From contig JAZJZF010000036.1 in NCBI GenBank assembly GCA_040389965.1, positions 22,636 through 86,635 on the forward strand: DNA of 64,000 bases, given 5' to 3'. How positions within the stretch are numbered: position 1 is the stretch's first letter; every line of letters begins with the position of its first letter. The stretch is from UBA4416 sp040389965. GTDB lineage: Bacteria; Bacteroidota; Bacteroidia; B-17B0; Aurantibacillaceae. A program made the position numbers and the translations under genes. The notes under the pieces were generated by a model. It was not told the origin of the DNA, did not search any database, and worked only from the letters and a program-made list of their open reading frames with translations. Shown in pieces: positions 28,875 to 38,059 of this stretch.

Positions 28875-29978
28875 ATGGTACATTCAAAACACAGCCAAAC
28901 GGCCACGCTTGATACACATTACCTGGAATGTGGTGATATAACAAAAGATATTATCGTGTTGCTGCATGGTAATGTATCATCCTCTGCTTTCTTTAAACCT
29001 TTTATGGAAAAGCTTCCCAACGATTACCATTATGTTGCTCCCGATATGCGCGGTTATGGCGATTCGGAGGGTAAACCGGTTGATGCCGGAAAAGGTGTGA
29101 TGGAATTTTCGGAGGACCTTTATCATTTTTTAAATGCCATTAATCCAACACATAAAAAAATGCATTTGCTGGGCTGGTCATTAGGTGCAGGTGTTGTTAT
29201 TCAAATGGCCACAGACCACCCCGAAAATATTGCCTCTGTTATTTTAGAATCGCCGATGTCTCCTTTTGGTTTTGGTGCCTCCGTAAATGCCGGTATCGAA
29301 TTGAAAAAAAGCGACGACGATTTTGCAGGTAGCGGCGGTGGGGCCGTTAATCCGGCATTTATAGACAGTATCCGCACACAGGACGAGAAAATAAAATCTA
29401 CCATGCCTGATGGCTTAAAAGCGACGCCACAGTTTTATGCACGCTCAACAATGAATGGCCTGTATTTTAAAATGATAAACGGCCAGACTTTATTGCAACG
29501 CAACGTAATTGATAAAGCTGCAGAAGACCTTTATACGGAATCGATGTTTAAAACAAAACTCGGCGAAACCAATTATCCGGGAAATTCTGTTGCAACCGCA
29601 AACTGGCCTGGAATGGCACCGGGAGACAAAGGTGTAAACAATGCCATCTCTGCAAAGTATTGTAACCTTACAGCTTTCGGATATAAAAATTTAAGTATTC
29701 CTGTACTCTGGATTCGTGGAGCCGACGACCTTATTGTTTCAGACAATTCTTTTTTGGATGTAAATAATTTAGGTAAAATGGGTGCTATACCGGGATGGCC
29801 CGGAAATGAGACACATCCTCCACAACCTATGGTTACGCAAATGCGCGCCTTGCTTGAGGAATATAAAAAGAATGGCGGTTCTTATACAGAAATTGTGTTT
29901 GAAGATTGCGGGCATTCTCCGCATATTGAGCATGAACAAAAATTTAAAGACTGCATGTTTGATTTTATCAGAAAATAA
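28875..29978 (+). CDS. Alpha/beta hydrolase
   Basis: 367 residues. The fold is clear: oxyanion segment LLHGNVSSS, nucleophile elbow GWSLG (Ser102), acid in IRGADDLIVSD and histidine in DCGHSPHIEH near the C-terminus. A long lid region (about 130-260) is unusual in length and rich in Gly and polar residues. No signal peptide, so cytoplasmic. Probably co-transcribed with the upstream membrane protein. Substrate cannot be assigned. Confidence 0.88.
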   Translation: MVHSKHSQTATLDTHYLECGDITKDIIVLLHGNVSSSAFFKPFMEKLPNDYHYVAPDMRGYGDSEGKPVDAGKGVMEFSEDLYHFLNAINPTHKKMHLLGWSLGAGVVIQMATDHPENIASVILESPMSPFGFGASVNAGIELKKSDDDFAGSGGGAVNPAFIDSIRTQDEKIKSTMPDGLKATPQFYARSTMNGLYFKMINGQTLLQRNVIDKAAEDLYTESMFKTKLGETNYPGNSVATANWPGMAPGDKGVNNAISAKYCNLTAFGYKNLSIPVLWIRGADDLIVSDNSFLDVNNLGKMGAIPGWPGNETHPPQPMVTQMRALLEEYKKNGGSYTEIVFEDCGHSPHIEHEQKFKDCMFDFIRK

Positions 29979-30003
29979 CGCTTGAATTATTTTTTAATAC
30001 ATA

Positions 30004-30033
30004 AAAAAAGCTGCCTTATAAGGCAGCTTTTTT
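30004..30033. terminator. Bidirectional terminator
   Basis: Perfect palindrome with arms AAAAAAGCTGCCTTA/TAAGGCAGCTTTTTT between convergent genes: 26 nt after the hydrolase stop and 18 nt after the OmpA-type stop on the other strand. Confidence 0.9.
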
Positions 30034-30050
30034 AAATTTCATTATGCTTA

Positions 30051-31532
30051 TTAATAAGATGTTTTCAGTTCAACTCTTCTGTTTTGTGTACGTCCGCTGG
30101 CTTTTGTATTATCACCAATCGGCCTTGTTTCTCCATAACCAACAGCAGTTAACCTTGAATCAAATATACCTTTCGACATTAAGTATTCTTTTACCGACTC
30201 TGTTCTTTTTTGAGAAAGCTCCATGTTATAAGCATCTTCTCCAACATTATCCGTATGCCCTTCAATAATAAGATTTGCACCTTCATAACGTTTTAATATT
30301 TCAACCAATGCATCCAACTGTGCATTAGAAACAGCTTTTAATTTTGCACTGTTTGTTTCAAAATATATTTTACTCGCAATCTGTGTTATTCTTTTAACAT
30401 CTTCTTTAGCAATTTCAGGACACCCTTTATTGGCGATTGTACCTTTAATAGCAGGACAACGGTCATTTAAATCAGAAACCCCATCTCCATCCGTATCAGG
30501 GCAACCTTTAAGTGCTAAAGGGCCAGCCAAATCAGGACAAAGATCTTCTTCATTTACCAAACCATCTTTATCGTTATCCAAAGAACAACCTGTAGCATCC
30601 ACTTTATAATTAGCTTTTGTATCAGGGCATTTATCATCTACATCCGCTACACCATCTTTATCGGTATCAGGACATCCTTTTAATTCTATCGGTCCAAATA
30701 TATCCGGACAACGGTCTTCCTTATCTGCAATACCATCCATATCTTTATCAGGGCAACCTTTTAAGGATGCTATGCCTGCCATATCCGGGCAGTCATCTAT
30801 ATAATCAGCCACGCCATCCAAATCCCTGTCTAATGGGCAGCCGTTTTTATCAACTACTACACCCGGTGGGGTGTTGGGGCATTTATCATTTTTGTCGGAT
30901 ATGCCATCTTTATCTGCATCTTTTTTTCTTCCCAAATTAAATGTTAAACCGGCTGTATGATATAAATAACCATCGTTAGCTTCATTCACATCCCCATCAA
31001 TATCGTCGGCACTAGTATACATAAACGATTCCTGCAACTGAAGAGAAACAACATCTGTGATACGGATGTTTAAACCTCCACCAAATGACGGCAACGCATA
31101 ATCATACCGTTCATTTTTTACAGATTGATAACGTTCATGCATAATAACACCCGCTCCCGCATAGATATAAGGCCTTAGAACATACCTGTCGCTAAGAATA
31201 TTATAACGCAATACCAGGTTCGCCGTGTTTAAACGAATTAAAAAATGATTATTATCATTAGGTGGCGACCAAGATCTAAGAGGCTCTACATTACCCAGTT
31301 CGCCACGAGTTAAAAATAAAGAGGCATCAAAATGTTTCCCCAGGTAACGCGAAACCGACACACTTGCAAAGCCATAGGCCGCCTGATCTGTTGCATAAAA
31401 ATTTTGTCCGCGATCTCCGTTATATTGAGTTAGGCCGCCATGGAAACCTATGTTCCATTTTCGGTCATGTGTTTGCGATTTAATTGTAATTGCTGCTAAT
31501 AAAATAGCGCATGACAGTATAATTTTTTTCAT
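30051..31532 (-). CDS. OmpA-family outer-membrane protein with thrombospondin type 3 repeats
   Basis: 493 residues: signal peptide (MKKIILSCAILLAAITIKSQ), an eight-strand-like N-terminal barrel (about 22-190), then six to seven calcium-binding thrombospondin-3 type repeats (DKDGISDKNDKCPN, DRDLDGVADYIDDCPD, DTDGDGVSDLNDRCP; about 195-370) and a C-terminal OmpA domain (ASKIYFETNSAKL, IIEGHTDNVGEDAYNMELSQ, RRVELKTSY). It tethers the outer membrane to peptidoglycan. Single gene with its own terminator. Confidence 0.92.
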   Translation of the reverse strand: MKKIILSCAILLAAITIKSQTHDRKWNIGFHGGLTQYNGDRGQNFYATDQAAYGFASVSVSRYLGKHFDASLFLTRGELGNVEPLRSWSPPNDNNHFLIRLNTANLVLRYNILSDRYVLRPYIYAGAGVIMHERYQSVKNERYDYALPSFGGGLNIRITDVVSLQLQESFMYTSADDIDGDVNEANDGYLYHTAGLTFNLGRKKDADKDGISDKNDKCPNTPPGVVVDKNGCPLDRDLDGVADYIDDCPDMAGIASLKGCPDKDMDGIADKEDRCPDIFGPIELKGCPDTDKDGVADVDDKCPDTKANYKVDATGCSLDNDKDGLVNEEDLCPDLAGPLALKGCPDTDGDGVSDLNDRCPAIKGTIANKGCPEIAKEDVKRITQIASKIYFETNSAKLKAVSNAQLDALVEILKRYEGANLIIEGHTDNVGEDAYNMELSQKRTESVKEYLMSKGIFDSRLTAVGYGETRPIGDNTKASGRTQNRRVELKTSY

Positions 31533-31801
31533 AAATTAAAATTTAGGGTGTATTAATGTTTTAAGAATATGGAAAGTTGTGCCAGTATTTTTAGTGCCAA
31601 ATAAAACAAACTAGGTGTAGAATTATTTCTTTGTTCTACACTTTGAGCAATTACTACCCCTGATATAGAGGTAAGACATACATCTTGTTAAACAGGCCAG
31701 TGTGTGGATTTTTCATAAAATAATTCATCGGTTAATTTAAATTTAAATAAATTTACAGGCAGATCCTGTTACTTGGCAGGCTGTAATACTACCTGAATAC
31801 T

Positions 31802-32734
31802 ATGCAAAAAATACTGATTACAGGCTCTAATGGCCTATTAGGACAAAAACTGGTTTATAAACTTAAAGATAGAGCTGATATCAGCTGCATTGCCACTGCC
31901 CGCGGCGAAAACCGTTTGGTAAGTAAAACAGGCTACGAATATGCCCAACTGGATATTACGGATTACAAAAATGTAGGAAACATGTTTAAAACCTACATGC
32001 CTGATGTGGTAATTAATACTGCCGCTATGACCAATGTAGATGCCTGTGAAACAGACAAAGAGAACTGCTGGTTAATGAATGTTACGGCTGTTGAGAATCA
32101 GGTAAACGTTTTAGAAGAATTACAAAAAAGCACTCCGGGCTACAAACCGCATTTTATACACCTTTCTACCGATTTTTTATTTGACGGAACACATGGCCCT
32201 TTGGACGAGAAAGCCGAAAGAAAACCCTTAAGCTATTATGGGGAAAGCAAACTGGCTGCCGAAAAAATTGTGGAATCATCGCAACTGCATTGGGCAATGG
32301 CCCGTACCGTGCTGGTATATGGCATTGTAGATAATATGAGCCGAAGTAATATTGTATTGTGGGTAAAACAAAATCTGGAACAAGGTAAAACCATTAATGT
32401 AGTGGATGACCAGTTCAGGACCCCTACCCTTGCAGAAGACCTTGCAGATGGCTGTATTTTAATGGCAGAGAAAAAAGCACAGGGCATCTACAATATTTCG
32501 GGAAGCGATTTTTTAAGTATACTAGAAGTAGCACATTTGGTGGCAGATTATTACAAGTTGGATAAATCCCTTATTAAGCCATCCAAATCTGCCGATATTA
32601 ATCAGCCTGCCAAACGCCCGCCAATTACGGGTTTCATTATTGACAAAGCAAAAAAAGAATTAGGCTATAACCCTCATACATTTATAGAAGGTATCCAATT
32701 TTTAGAAGAACAATTGAAACAGATGTCGAAATAA
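31802..32734 (+). CDS. RmlD-like dTDP-4-dehydrorhamnose reductase / SDR
   Basis: 310 residues. Rossmann NAD(P)-binding motif TGSNGLLG (7-14), RmlD-type NTAAMTNVDACE, and the catalytic YxxxK as Y146-GES-K150, with substrate-side motif DQFRTPTLAEDLA. RmlD enzymes reduce dTDP-4-keto sugars, but no other rhamnose genes are nearby, so a related sugar-nucleotide or other SDR role is equally possible. Followed 60 nt later by the glycosylase gene on the same strand. Confidence 0.8.
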   Translation: MQKILITGSNGLLGQKLVYKLKDRADISCIATARGENRLVSKTGYEYAQLDITDYKNVGNMFKTYMPDVVINTAAMTNVDACETDKENCWLMNVTAVENQVNVLEELQKSTPGYKPHFIHLSTDFLFDGTHGPLDEKAERKPLSYYGESKLAAEKIVESSQLHWAMARTVLVYGIVDNMSRSNIVLWVKQNLEQGKTINVVDDQFRTPTLAEDLADGCILMAEKKAQGIYNISGSDFLSILEVAHLVADYYKLDKSLIKPSKSADINQPAKRPPITGFIIDKAKKELGYNPHTFIEGIQFLEEQLKQMSK

Positions 32735-32794
32735 AGAATCTGTTTGTGATTTTGAGGAGTACTTTATCATTTTTGAAAATAACTACTGAACGAC

Positions 32795-33418
32795 ATGAAG
32801 AAACTCCTTACCGAAATTTCTACCTGTACCATTTGTAAAGCATTTTTGCCTTATGCTCCAAAGCCTGTTCTATCGGCAAGTAGTCATTCAAAAATAGTAA
32901 TCATTGGGCAGGCTCCCGGGCAAAAGGTTCAAAATAGCGGCATTCCATGGGACGACCAAAGCGGAAATGAATTAAGGAGATGGCTTGGCGTAACTAAAGA
33001 ACAATTTTATGATAATAGTTTATTTGCATTAATACCAATGGGATTTTGCTATCCCGGCCGGGGCATTGACGGCGACAAACCGCCGCGCCGCNNNNNNNNN
33101 NATCCCGGCAAAGGAACATCGGGAGATCTACCGCCACGACCCGAATGCGCCCCCACATGGCATCCTTTATTATTAAAGAACATGAAACAGGTTCAGCTCA
33201 CTATTTTAATCGGGCAGTATTCGCAAAAACGTTATTTAGGGAAAAAATTAAAACCAAATCTCACTGAAACCGTGAAGGCTTACGCTGATTATCTTCCTGA
33301 GTTTATTCCTCTCGTACATCCTTCTCCCCGTAATAAAATATGGCATAAGAGAAATCCCTGGTTCGAAAAAGAAATTGTTCCTGAACTTCAAAAAACAGTT
33401 TACCGCTTTTTAAAATAA
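32795..33418 (+). CDS. Uracil-DNA glycosylase family protein (interrupted by an assembly gap)
   Basis: Motif A GQAPG (38-42) followed by SGIPWDDQSGNELRRWLG, the conserved GFCYPG region and motif B HPSPRN near the C-terminus identify a family 4/5-like uracil-DNA glycosylase, a base-excision repair enzyme. Cysteines near the N-terminus (CTCTIC) and in PECAP could bind an Fe-S cluster or metal. Ten Ns split the gene at 33092-33101. The peptide on the left (YPGRGIDGDKPPRR) and on the right (YPGKGTSGDLPPRP) are versions of the same segment, so the true protein is about 15-18 residues shorter. The frame is kept across the Ns by chance. Confidence 0.85.
   Translation: MKKLLTEISTCTICKAFLPYAPKPVLSASSHSKIVIIGQAPGQKVQNSGIPWDDQSGNELRRWLGVTKEQFYDNSLFALIPMGFCYPGRGIDGDKPPRRXXXXPGKGTSGDLPPRPECAPTWHPLLLKNMKQVQLTILIGQYSQKRYLGKKLKPNLTETVKAYADYLPEFIPLVHPSPRNKIWHKRNPWFEKEIVPELQKTVYRFLK
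33092..33101. other. Scaffold gap (10 N) with duplicated flanks
   Basis: Ten Ns. The 41 bases ending before the gap and the 41 bases starting at ATCCCGG after it align at about 25 positions and encode the same conserved peptide, so two contig ends covering the same locus were joined without merging. The left end is more GC-rich, so it may come from a different strain. Confidence 0.9.
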
Positions 33419-33441
33419 TCCGCATTCAAATTTATAGAAAC

Positions 33442-33476
33442 AAAAAAGCTTCCTTATGTATTAAGGAAGCTTTTTT
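33442..33476. terminator. Bidirectional terminator
   Basis: Arms AAAAAAGCTTCCTTA/TAAGGAAGCTTTTTT with a 5-nt loop, between the convergent glycosylase and T9SS type A genes. Confidence 0.9.
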
Positions 33477-33489
33477 ATAAACCATTTAA

Positions 33490-36264
33490 TTACTCACTAA
33501 TGATCATTTTCCGAACAAACGTATTTCCGTTTTGTGTTACTCTCACAAAATAAACACCTTCTTTTAAATTACTCAGGTTTATTTCTGTTTGCAATTCTCT
33601 TAATGACATTTGAATGACTTCTTTTCCAAGGATATCAGAAATGGCAATAACAGCAGGGCCATTTTCAAAAACATGAACCGTTACTTTATTTTGAGCAGGG
33701 TTAGGGTAAACCTGAAAAATGCCGTCTGCTAATGACTCTATAAGGTTCGTTGCCAATACACAACTAAACGAATTTACGATCATATTTGAAACCGTATTGG
33801 TAAGCACAGCAGCATTAAAATCGAAATAAATTCCCACGCTGTTTTTAATGACTGTATTATTAGGAAGACTTGCCATTGGTTTTACTTCAAAAATTACATA
33901 GCCGTGACTTTGTGGCTCATTAGAAGTTGCATCAGCAAGATTAATATTATTAAAATGAAATTTTAAACTCCTTCCGGCCACTTCTGTCACTACAGGATGA
34001 CTGTTACTAATAACACGCACCGTACTCATATCCAAATCTCCATCCAATGAGTCTTTTACCATAATATTAATGGCGTTGGATGTACCTGTATTTTGAAAAC
34101 GAATGGTATAGGTTAATAATTGATTATTTAAAATTTCGTTATTTGCGCATTCTCCTTTCGGATATACTTTTTTATCATTAGGATCATAAGAGCTAAACAC
34201 CCTAAAGCAATAACTTTTGACATTATTTGTAGGATCCACATCGTTAAGCGTTGGTGTAATTATTAATTTTACACAAATGGTATCTCCCAGCACTGCTGTG
34301 CTCTTGGTAGATACACTTAACATCGGCATGAGATGAGCCGTATTGTAAGTCATGTTTGTAAAATTCCAGATGATGGTATCACCTGAAATAGCAGAAGGCA
34401 CAGGGTTTGAGAAATTAAATACTTGTTTTGTCAAGTCCAGCACCAATTTTAATTTGCCGGATGTAGGAACACAACCATCATTGTATGCATCAATATTCAT
34501 TGTAGATGGAGTACCCGGAATATAATTGGAAGCAACCAAATTTGCATCCAGGTCAAATCCGGTAAGATTTGCCGGGGCACCAATTAACACGGCAGAAGAT
34601 CGGGTACAACCTAAGGCATCTGCTATAGTAACCGAATAAACACCGGGGCTTGTAAAGCTAGCTGAAGTAGTATGAGACACGGGACTGCTTGTCCATGTAT
34701 AAGTGTATGCAGGATTCCCATTGCTTACCGAAACTATCGCCTGTCCATTAGCTACACAGCTAATATTGGAAGCACTTGAAACACTGAGTGCCATGTTGGA
34801 ACACACATTCTGTGATAATTTCTGAACGTAGAAATCCGTTAAACCATTCGATGTTAAATTATACGTTGCTGCAGAGGGGTCAAAATCAGCAGTACCCTGG
34901 TAATAACCACAACTGTATACATTATTTTGATTATCTGTTTTAATATCATAGCCCCATTCATTCACATTGGAAGCGATAGAGTTTGCCCAAACAAAATCCC
35001 CGATGCTATTTAATTTCAGGATAAAAGCATTTTGCGCGCTTGCCGTTGTCGATAAATTATAAATTCCCGCGCCCGGATCAAAATCAGAAACATCGCTGAA
35101 ATAGCCTGTTACGTAAGAGTTTCCTGCAGCATCTGCTGTGATGGCAAAGCCCTCTTCATAGCCGCTCACTCCACCAACACTTTTTGCCCATACAACATTA
35201 CCGGAGGCATCTACTTTTAAAATAAACGAATCATACGACCCATTACTTGTTAAAGTGGTAGTACCAGGACCGAAATCAATATTGAGTGCATACTGGCCGG
35301 TTACATAAGCATTCCCTAATGGATCTAAAGCAATGCCGTTTCCCTGTGAAGTGGTAAGCCTTGAGGCTATCGCCCAGTTAAAATTACCATTGGAAGAAAG
35401 TTTAGTAACAAAGGTACTGGATTGCCCGCCTCCCGAACAAGAGGTAAGCGTATAGGTTCCTGCACCCATATCAAAATCGGCAGTACCACTAAAGTTACCA
35501 CAGGCATACACATTGCCGGAAGCATCTATTGCCGTTGAACGGATAGGAGTATAACCACCACCGCCATTAGCAATGGTTTGTGCCCATAAAAAATTACCGG
35601 AAGCATCCAGTTTCATAATATAGGCGTGCTGATCGCCGGGAGCTGTGGAATAGGTACCTACTGCGTTTAATGTATAAGTACCAGGACCCGGATCAAAATC
35701 AACTACATCCTGAAATCCACCCGATACATATACGTTACCGGTAGGGTCCACGTTCACATTACTGCCATTATCAAACCCAATTCCCCCAACAGATTTACCC
35801 CACACAAAATTGCCCAAAGCATCCAATTTTAAAATAAAGGTATCGGTTGCTCCGTTTGAAGTTACATTAAAAACGCCTGCACCCGGATCCATATCCATAG
35901 TAGTTTGAAAAACTCCTGATATGTACATATTCCCGGAACCATCCAGCTTTATGCATAAACCCAAGGGGTTTACATAAATACCACCAAAGGATTTTGCCCA
36001 TACAAAATTACCCAACGAATCTAATTTTTGAATAAAGACATGAGCAATGCCTGAACCGGCCGTTAAGTTATATGTGCCAGGACCCGGATCAAAATCAACC
36101 GTTCCGGAAAATTCCCCTGTTATATAACTGTTTTTTGAAGCATCCAGCACGATGGATCGAGCTCTTTCGGAGCTTGTAGAGCCCACACTTTTTGCCCATT
36201 GCAAATTTTGTCCATACCCAATAACAGCGTAGCATATTAAACATAATAGTGCAATTTTTTTCAT
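33490..36264 (-). CDS. T9SS type A secreted protein with SBBP repeats and DUF7619 domain
   Basis: About 924 residues from MKKIALLCLICYAVIGYGQ (36264), preferred because the upstream ATG adds eight residues before the signal peptide. About eight SBBP-type beta-propeller repeats (GSGNMYISGVFQTTMDMDPG, DASGNVYACGNFSGTADFD; about 20-480), an Ig-like/SprB-type repeat (about 500-560), a DUF7619-type domain (SYDPNDKKVYPKG, LTYTIRFQNTGTSNAIN, VKNSVGIYFDFN-like; about 690-830) and a C-terminal type A sorting domain (FQVYPNPAQNKVTV, LKEGVYFVRVTQNG). It is exported by T9SS and probably surface-exposed. Confidence 0.92.
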   Translation of the reverse strand: MKKIALLCLICYAVIGYGQNLQWAKSVGSTSSERARSIVLDASKNSYITGEFSGTVDFDPGPGTYNLTAGSGIAHVFIQKLDSLGNFVWAKSFGGIYVNPLGLCIKLDGSGNMYISGVFQTTMDMDPGAGVFNVTSNGATDTFILKLDALGNFVWGKSVGGIGFDNGSNVNVDPTGNVYVSGGFQDVVDFDPGPGTYTLNAVGTYSTAPGDQHAYIMKLDASGNFLWAQTIANGGGGYTPIRSTAIDASGNVYACGNFSGTADFDMGAGTYTLTSCSGGGQSSTFVTKLSSNGNFNWAIASRLTTSQGNGIALDPLGNAYVTGQYALNIDFGPGTTTLTSNGSYDSFILKVDASGNVVWAKSVGGVSGYEEGFAITADAAGNSYVTGYFSDVSDFDPGAGIYNLSTTASAQNAFILKLNSIGDFVWANSIASNVNEWGYDIKTDNQNNVYSCGYYQGTADFDPSAATYNLTSNGLTDFYVQKLSQNVCSNMALSVSSASNISCVANGQAIVSVSNGNPAYTYTWTSSPVSHTTSASFTSPGVYSVTIADALGCTRSSAVLIGAPANLTGFDLDANLVASNYIPGTPSTMNIDAYNDGCVPTSGKLKLVLDLTKQVFNFSNPVPSAISGDTIIWNFTNMTYNTAHLMPMLSVSTKSTAVLGDTICVKLIITPTLNDVDPTNNVKSYCFRVFSSYDPNDKKVYPKGECANNEILNNQLLTYTIRFQNTGTSNAINIMVKDSLDGDLDMSTVRVISNSHPVVTEVAGRSLKFHFNNINLADATSNEPQSHGYVIFEVKPMASLPNNTVIKNSVGIYFDFNAAVLTNTVSNMIVNSFSCVLATNLIESLADGIFQVYPNPAQNKVTVHVFENGPAVIAISDILGKEVIQMSLRELQTEINLSNLKEGVYFVRVTQNGNTFVRKMIISE

Positions 36265-36472
36265 ACGGATGATTTTAAAGTTTATCAAACATATTTATAA
36301 AAGTTAAGTTAAGTTTTTGAACTTATTAAAAGTATAAGATGGATGAGTGAATTTTTGAGCGTTGAGTGAACGAACTTTTAACAATTGTCCCCGCTTAAAT
36401 AAAGTATAGTTAAGTGTCATATTTAACCAGACAAACAAAAGAAAATACAACTAACAGGATTTAGCGCAGTTC

Positions 36473-37096
36473 TTACATTTTACACTTGCAGCTCGGCGAC
36501 ATATACACCGTGGCTTTGGGCATCTGGCTTTTGAGATAAGCCTGTGTTTCATCGCTAATAAGGATGTTACGAAGATCAATTACTTTTAATGATTTTAAGC
36601 CTGATAAAGTGGTTGGATAATCATCAAAATTATTGCTCCATATATCAAAAAACTGCAGCTTATCGAGATTACCAATTTGTGGCGGAAGAGCTTCCAGATC
36701 ATTTTGGTTTAAGTTCAGGTAAATTAAATTCTGGAGTTTACCAATTTCTTTCGGTATGGTTTTTAAACCTGTTTTGCTACAGGCAAAATATTGAAGATTT
36801 TTTAAAACACAAATACTGTCAGGTAAACCGGCAATTGAATTTTTACTGATATCGAGGTACTGTAGATTTTTAAATTTTAAAATATCGTCCGGAAAAGATT
36901 TTAAATGTTGTTTACGTAAAACCAGTTTTATAACCTTGTCGGGATTTTTAAGCCCTTCCTGGATATCAATGCAGGCTGTCATTGTATCCAGTGTAAGAGA
37001 GTCTAAAAGTTGTGCTTTAGAAATAAAAAAGGAAAAGAAAAAAAACAAAACCGGAATGGCTTTTTTATACGATTGACAAAAACGATTCTTTTCCAT
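36473..37096 (-). CDS. Secreted leucine-rich-repeat protein
   Basis: About 207 residues from MEKNRFCQSYKKAIPVLFFF, chosen because a start at 37120 would overlap ribF and adds residues before the signal peptide. Five LRR units (LQYLDISKNSIAGLPDSICV, LIYLNLNQNDLEALPPQIGN; about 75-185) of the bacterial type, then a short Cys-containing tail. Probably a periplasmic or surface binding protein. It starts 10 nt after the ribF stop, likely co-transcribed. Confidence 0.8.
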   Translation of the reverse strand: MEKNRFCQSYKKAIPVLFFFFSFFISKAQLLDSLTLDTMTACIDIQEGLKNPDKVIKLVLRKQHLKSFPDDILKFKNLQYLDISKNSIAGLPDSICVLKNLQYFACSKTGLKTIPKEIGKLQNLIYLNLNQNDLEALPPQIGNLDKLQFFDIWSNNFDDYPTTLSGLKSLKVIDLRNILISDETQAYLKSQMPKATVYMSPSCKCKM

Positions 37097-37106
37097 CTTT
37101 AAGGAT

Positions 37107-38030
37107 TTAAATACCGGCACAAGCTATTTTATCATTTGCCAGAGCCTCTTTTAGTTCCTCTAAGTTAGCAAATTTTTCCTCATTTCTGATCCATTTAACA
37201 AATTCTACCTTTATATCATGGCCATAAATATCAGCGTCGAAATCAAAAATATTAACCTCTATTTTTATTTTATTGTCGGTATCAGTAGTAGGATTAGTAC
37301 CAACGTTGAGCATGCCTTTATATTTTATGCCATTTAAAATAACATTTACGGCATACACTCCAATTTTAGGAATGAGCTTATCGGCATCTTCCACATAAAT
37401 ATTAGCCGTAGGATAACCAATGGTTCTGCCCAATTGCTTTCCTTTAACCACAACACCGGTTACAAAAAAGGAGTAACCTAAAAATTCATTGGCCGTTTTA
37501 ATATCTCCTTCTTCAATAGCCTTACGAATACGCGTACTGCTAATGTTTAACTGATTAATTTCCTGGGCAGGTATTTCTTCTACTTTAAAATCATAGGTGC
37601 TGCTTAATTCTCTAAGCGTATCAATATTTCCTTCCCTGTTACTTCCAAAATGATGATCGTAACCGATTACCAGCGTTTTTGTTTTTAAGCCTTTGGCAAT
37701 AATATCCGAAATATATTCTGTGGCATGCATTTTCGAAAACTCCTTTGTAAAAGGATATACCAACACATGATCAATTCCAAACTGTTTTAAGAGCTCACAT
37801 TTTTCTTTGGTAGTGGTTATTAGTTTCAAGTCGGTTTGTTCGGGAAACAATACCTTACGCGGATGGGGGTCAAAGGTAAATAAAATGGTTTCTCCGCCTT
37901 GCTTTTGCTTCAGATCAACCAGGCGTTTAATGATCTTTTGATGCCCAAGATGTACCCCATCAAACGTACCAATGGTAACAATGGAGTTTGTAATGTTTTT
38001 TAATTCGGATATATGATGGTAGATCTGCAC
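37107..38030 (-). CDS. ribF: Bifunctional riboflavin kinase / FAD synthetase
   Basis: 307 residues, usual length. N-terminal FAD synthetase nucleotidyltransferase: GTFDGVHLGHQKII with the HxGH motif, FDPHPRKVL and ISSTRIRKAIEEGDI. C-terminal flavokinase: GRTIGYPTANIYV and the catalytic-site region MLNVGTNPTTD, KIEVNIFDFDADIYG. It makes FMN and FAD from riboflavin in the cytoplasm. It lies between a secreted vWA-like gene (29 nt upstream) and the LRR gene. Confidence 0.95.
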   Translation of the reverse strand: MQIYHHISELKNITNSIVTIGTFDGVHLGHQKIIKRLVDLKQKQGGETILFTFDPHPRKVLFPEQTDLKLITTTKEKCELLKQFGIDHVLVYPFTKEFSKMHATEYISDIIAKGLKTKTLVIGYDHHFGSNREGNIDTLRELSSTYDFKVEEIPAQEINQLNISSTRIRKAIEEGDIKTANEFLGYSFFVTGVVVKGKQLGRTIGYPTANIYVEDADKLIPKIGVYAVNVILNGIKYKGMLNVGTNPTTDTDNKIKIEVNIFDFDADIYGHDIKVEFVKWIRNEEKFANLEELKEALANDKIACAGI

Positions 38031-38059
38031 AAAAATTTAAGAGGCGTAAAGATAGGAAT

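Noticed and set aside
33040..33145. Real tandem duplication inside the glycosylase
   Set aside because: The two copies flank an N run and cover one conserved motif; an assembly join explains them better.
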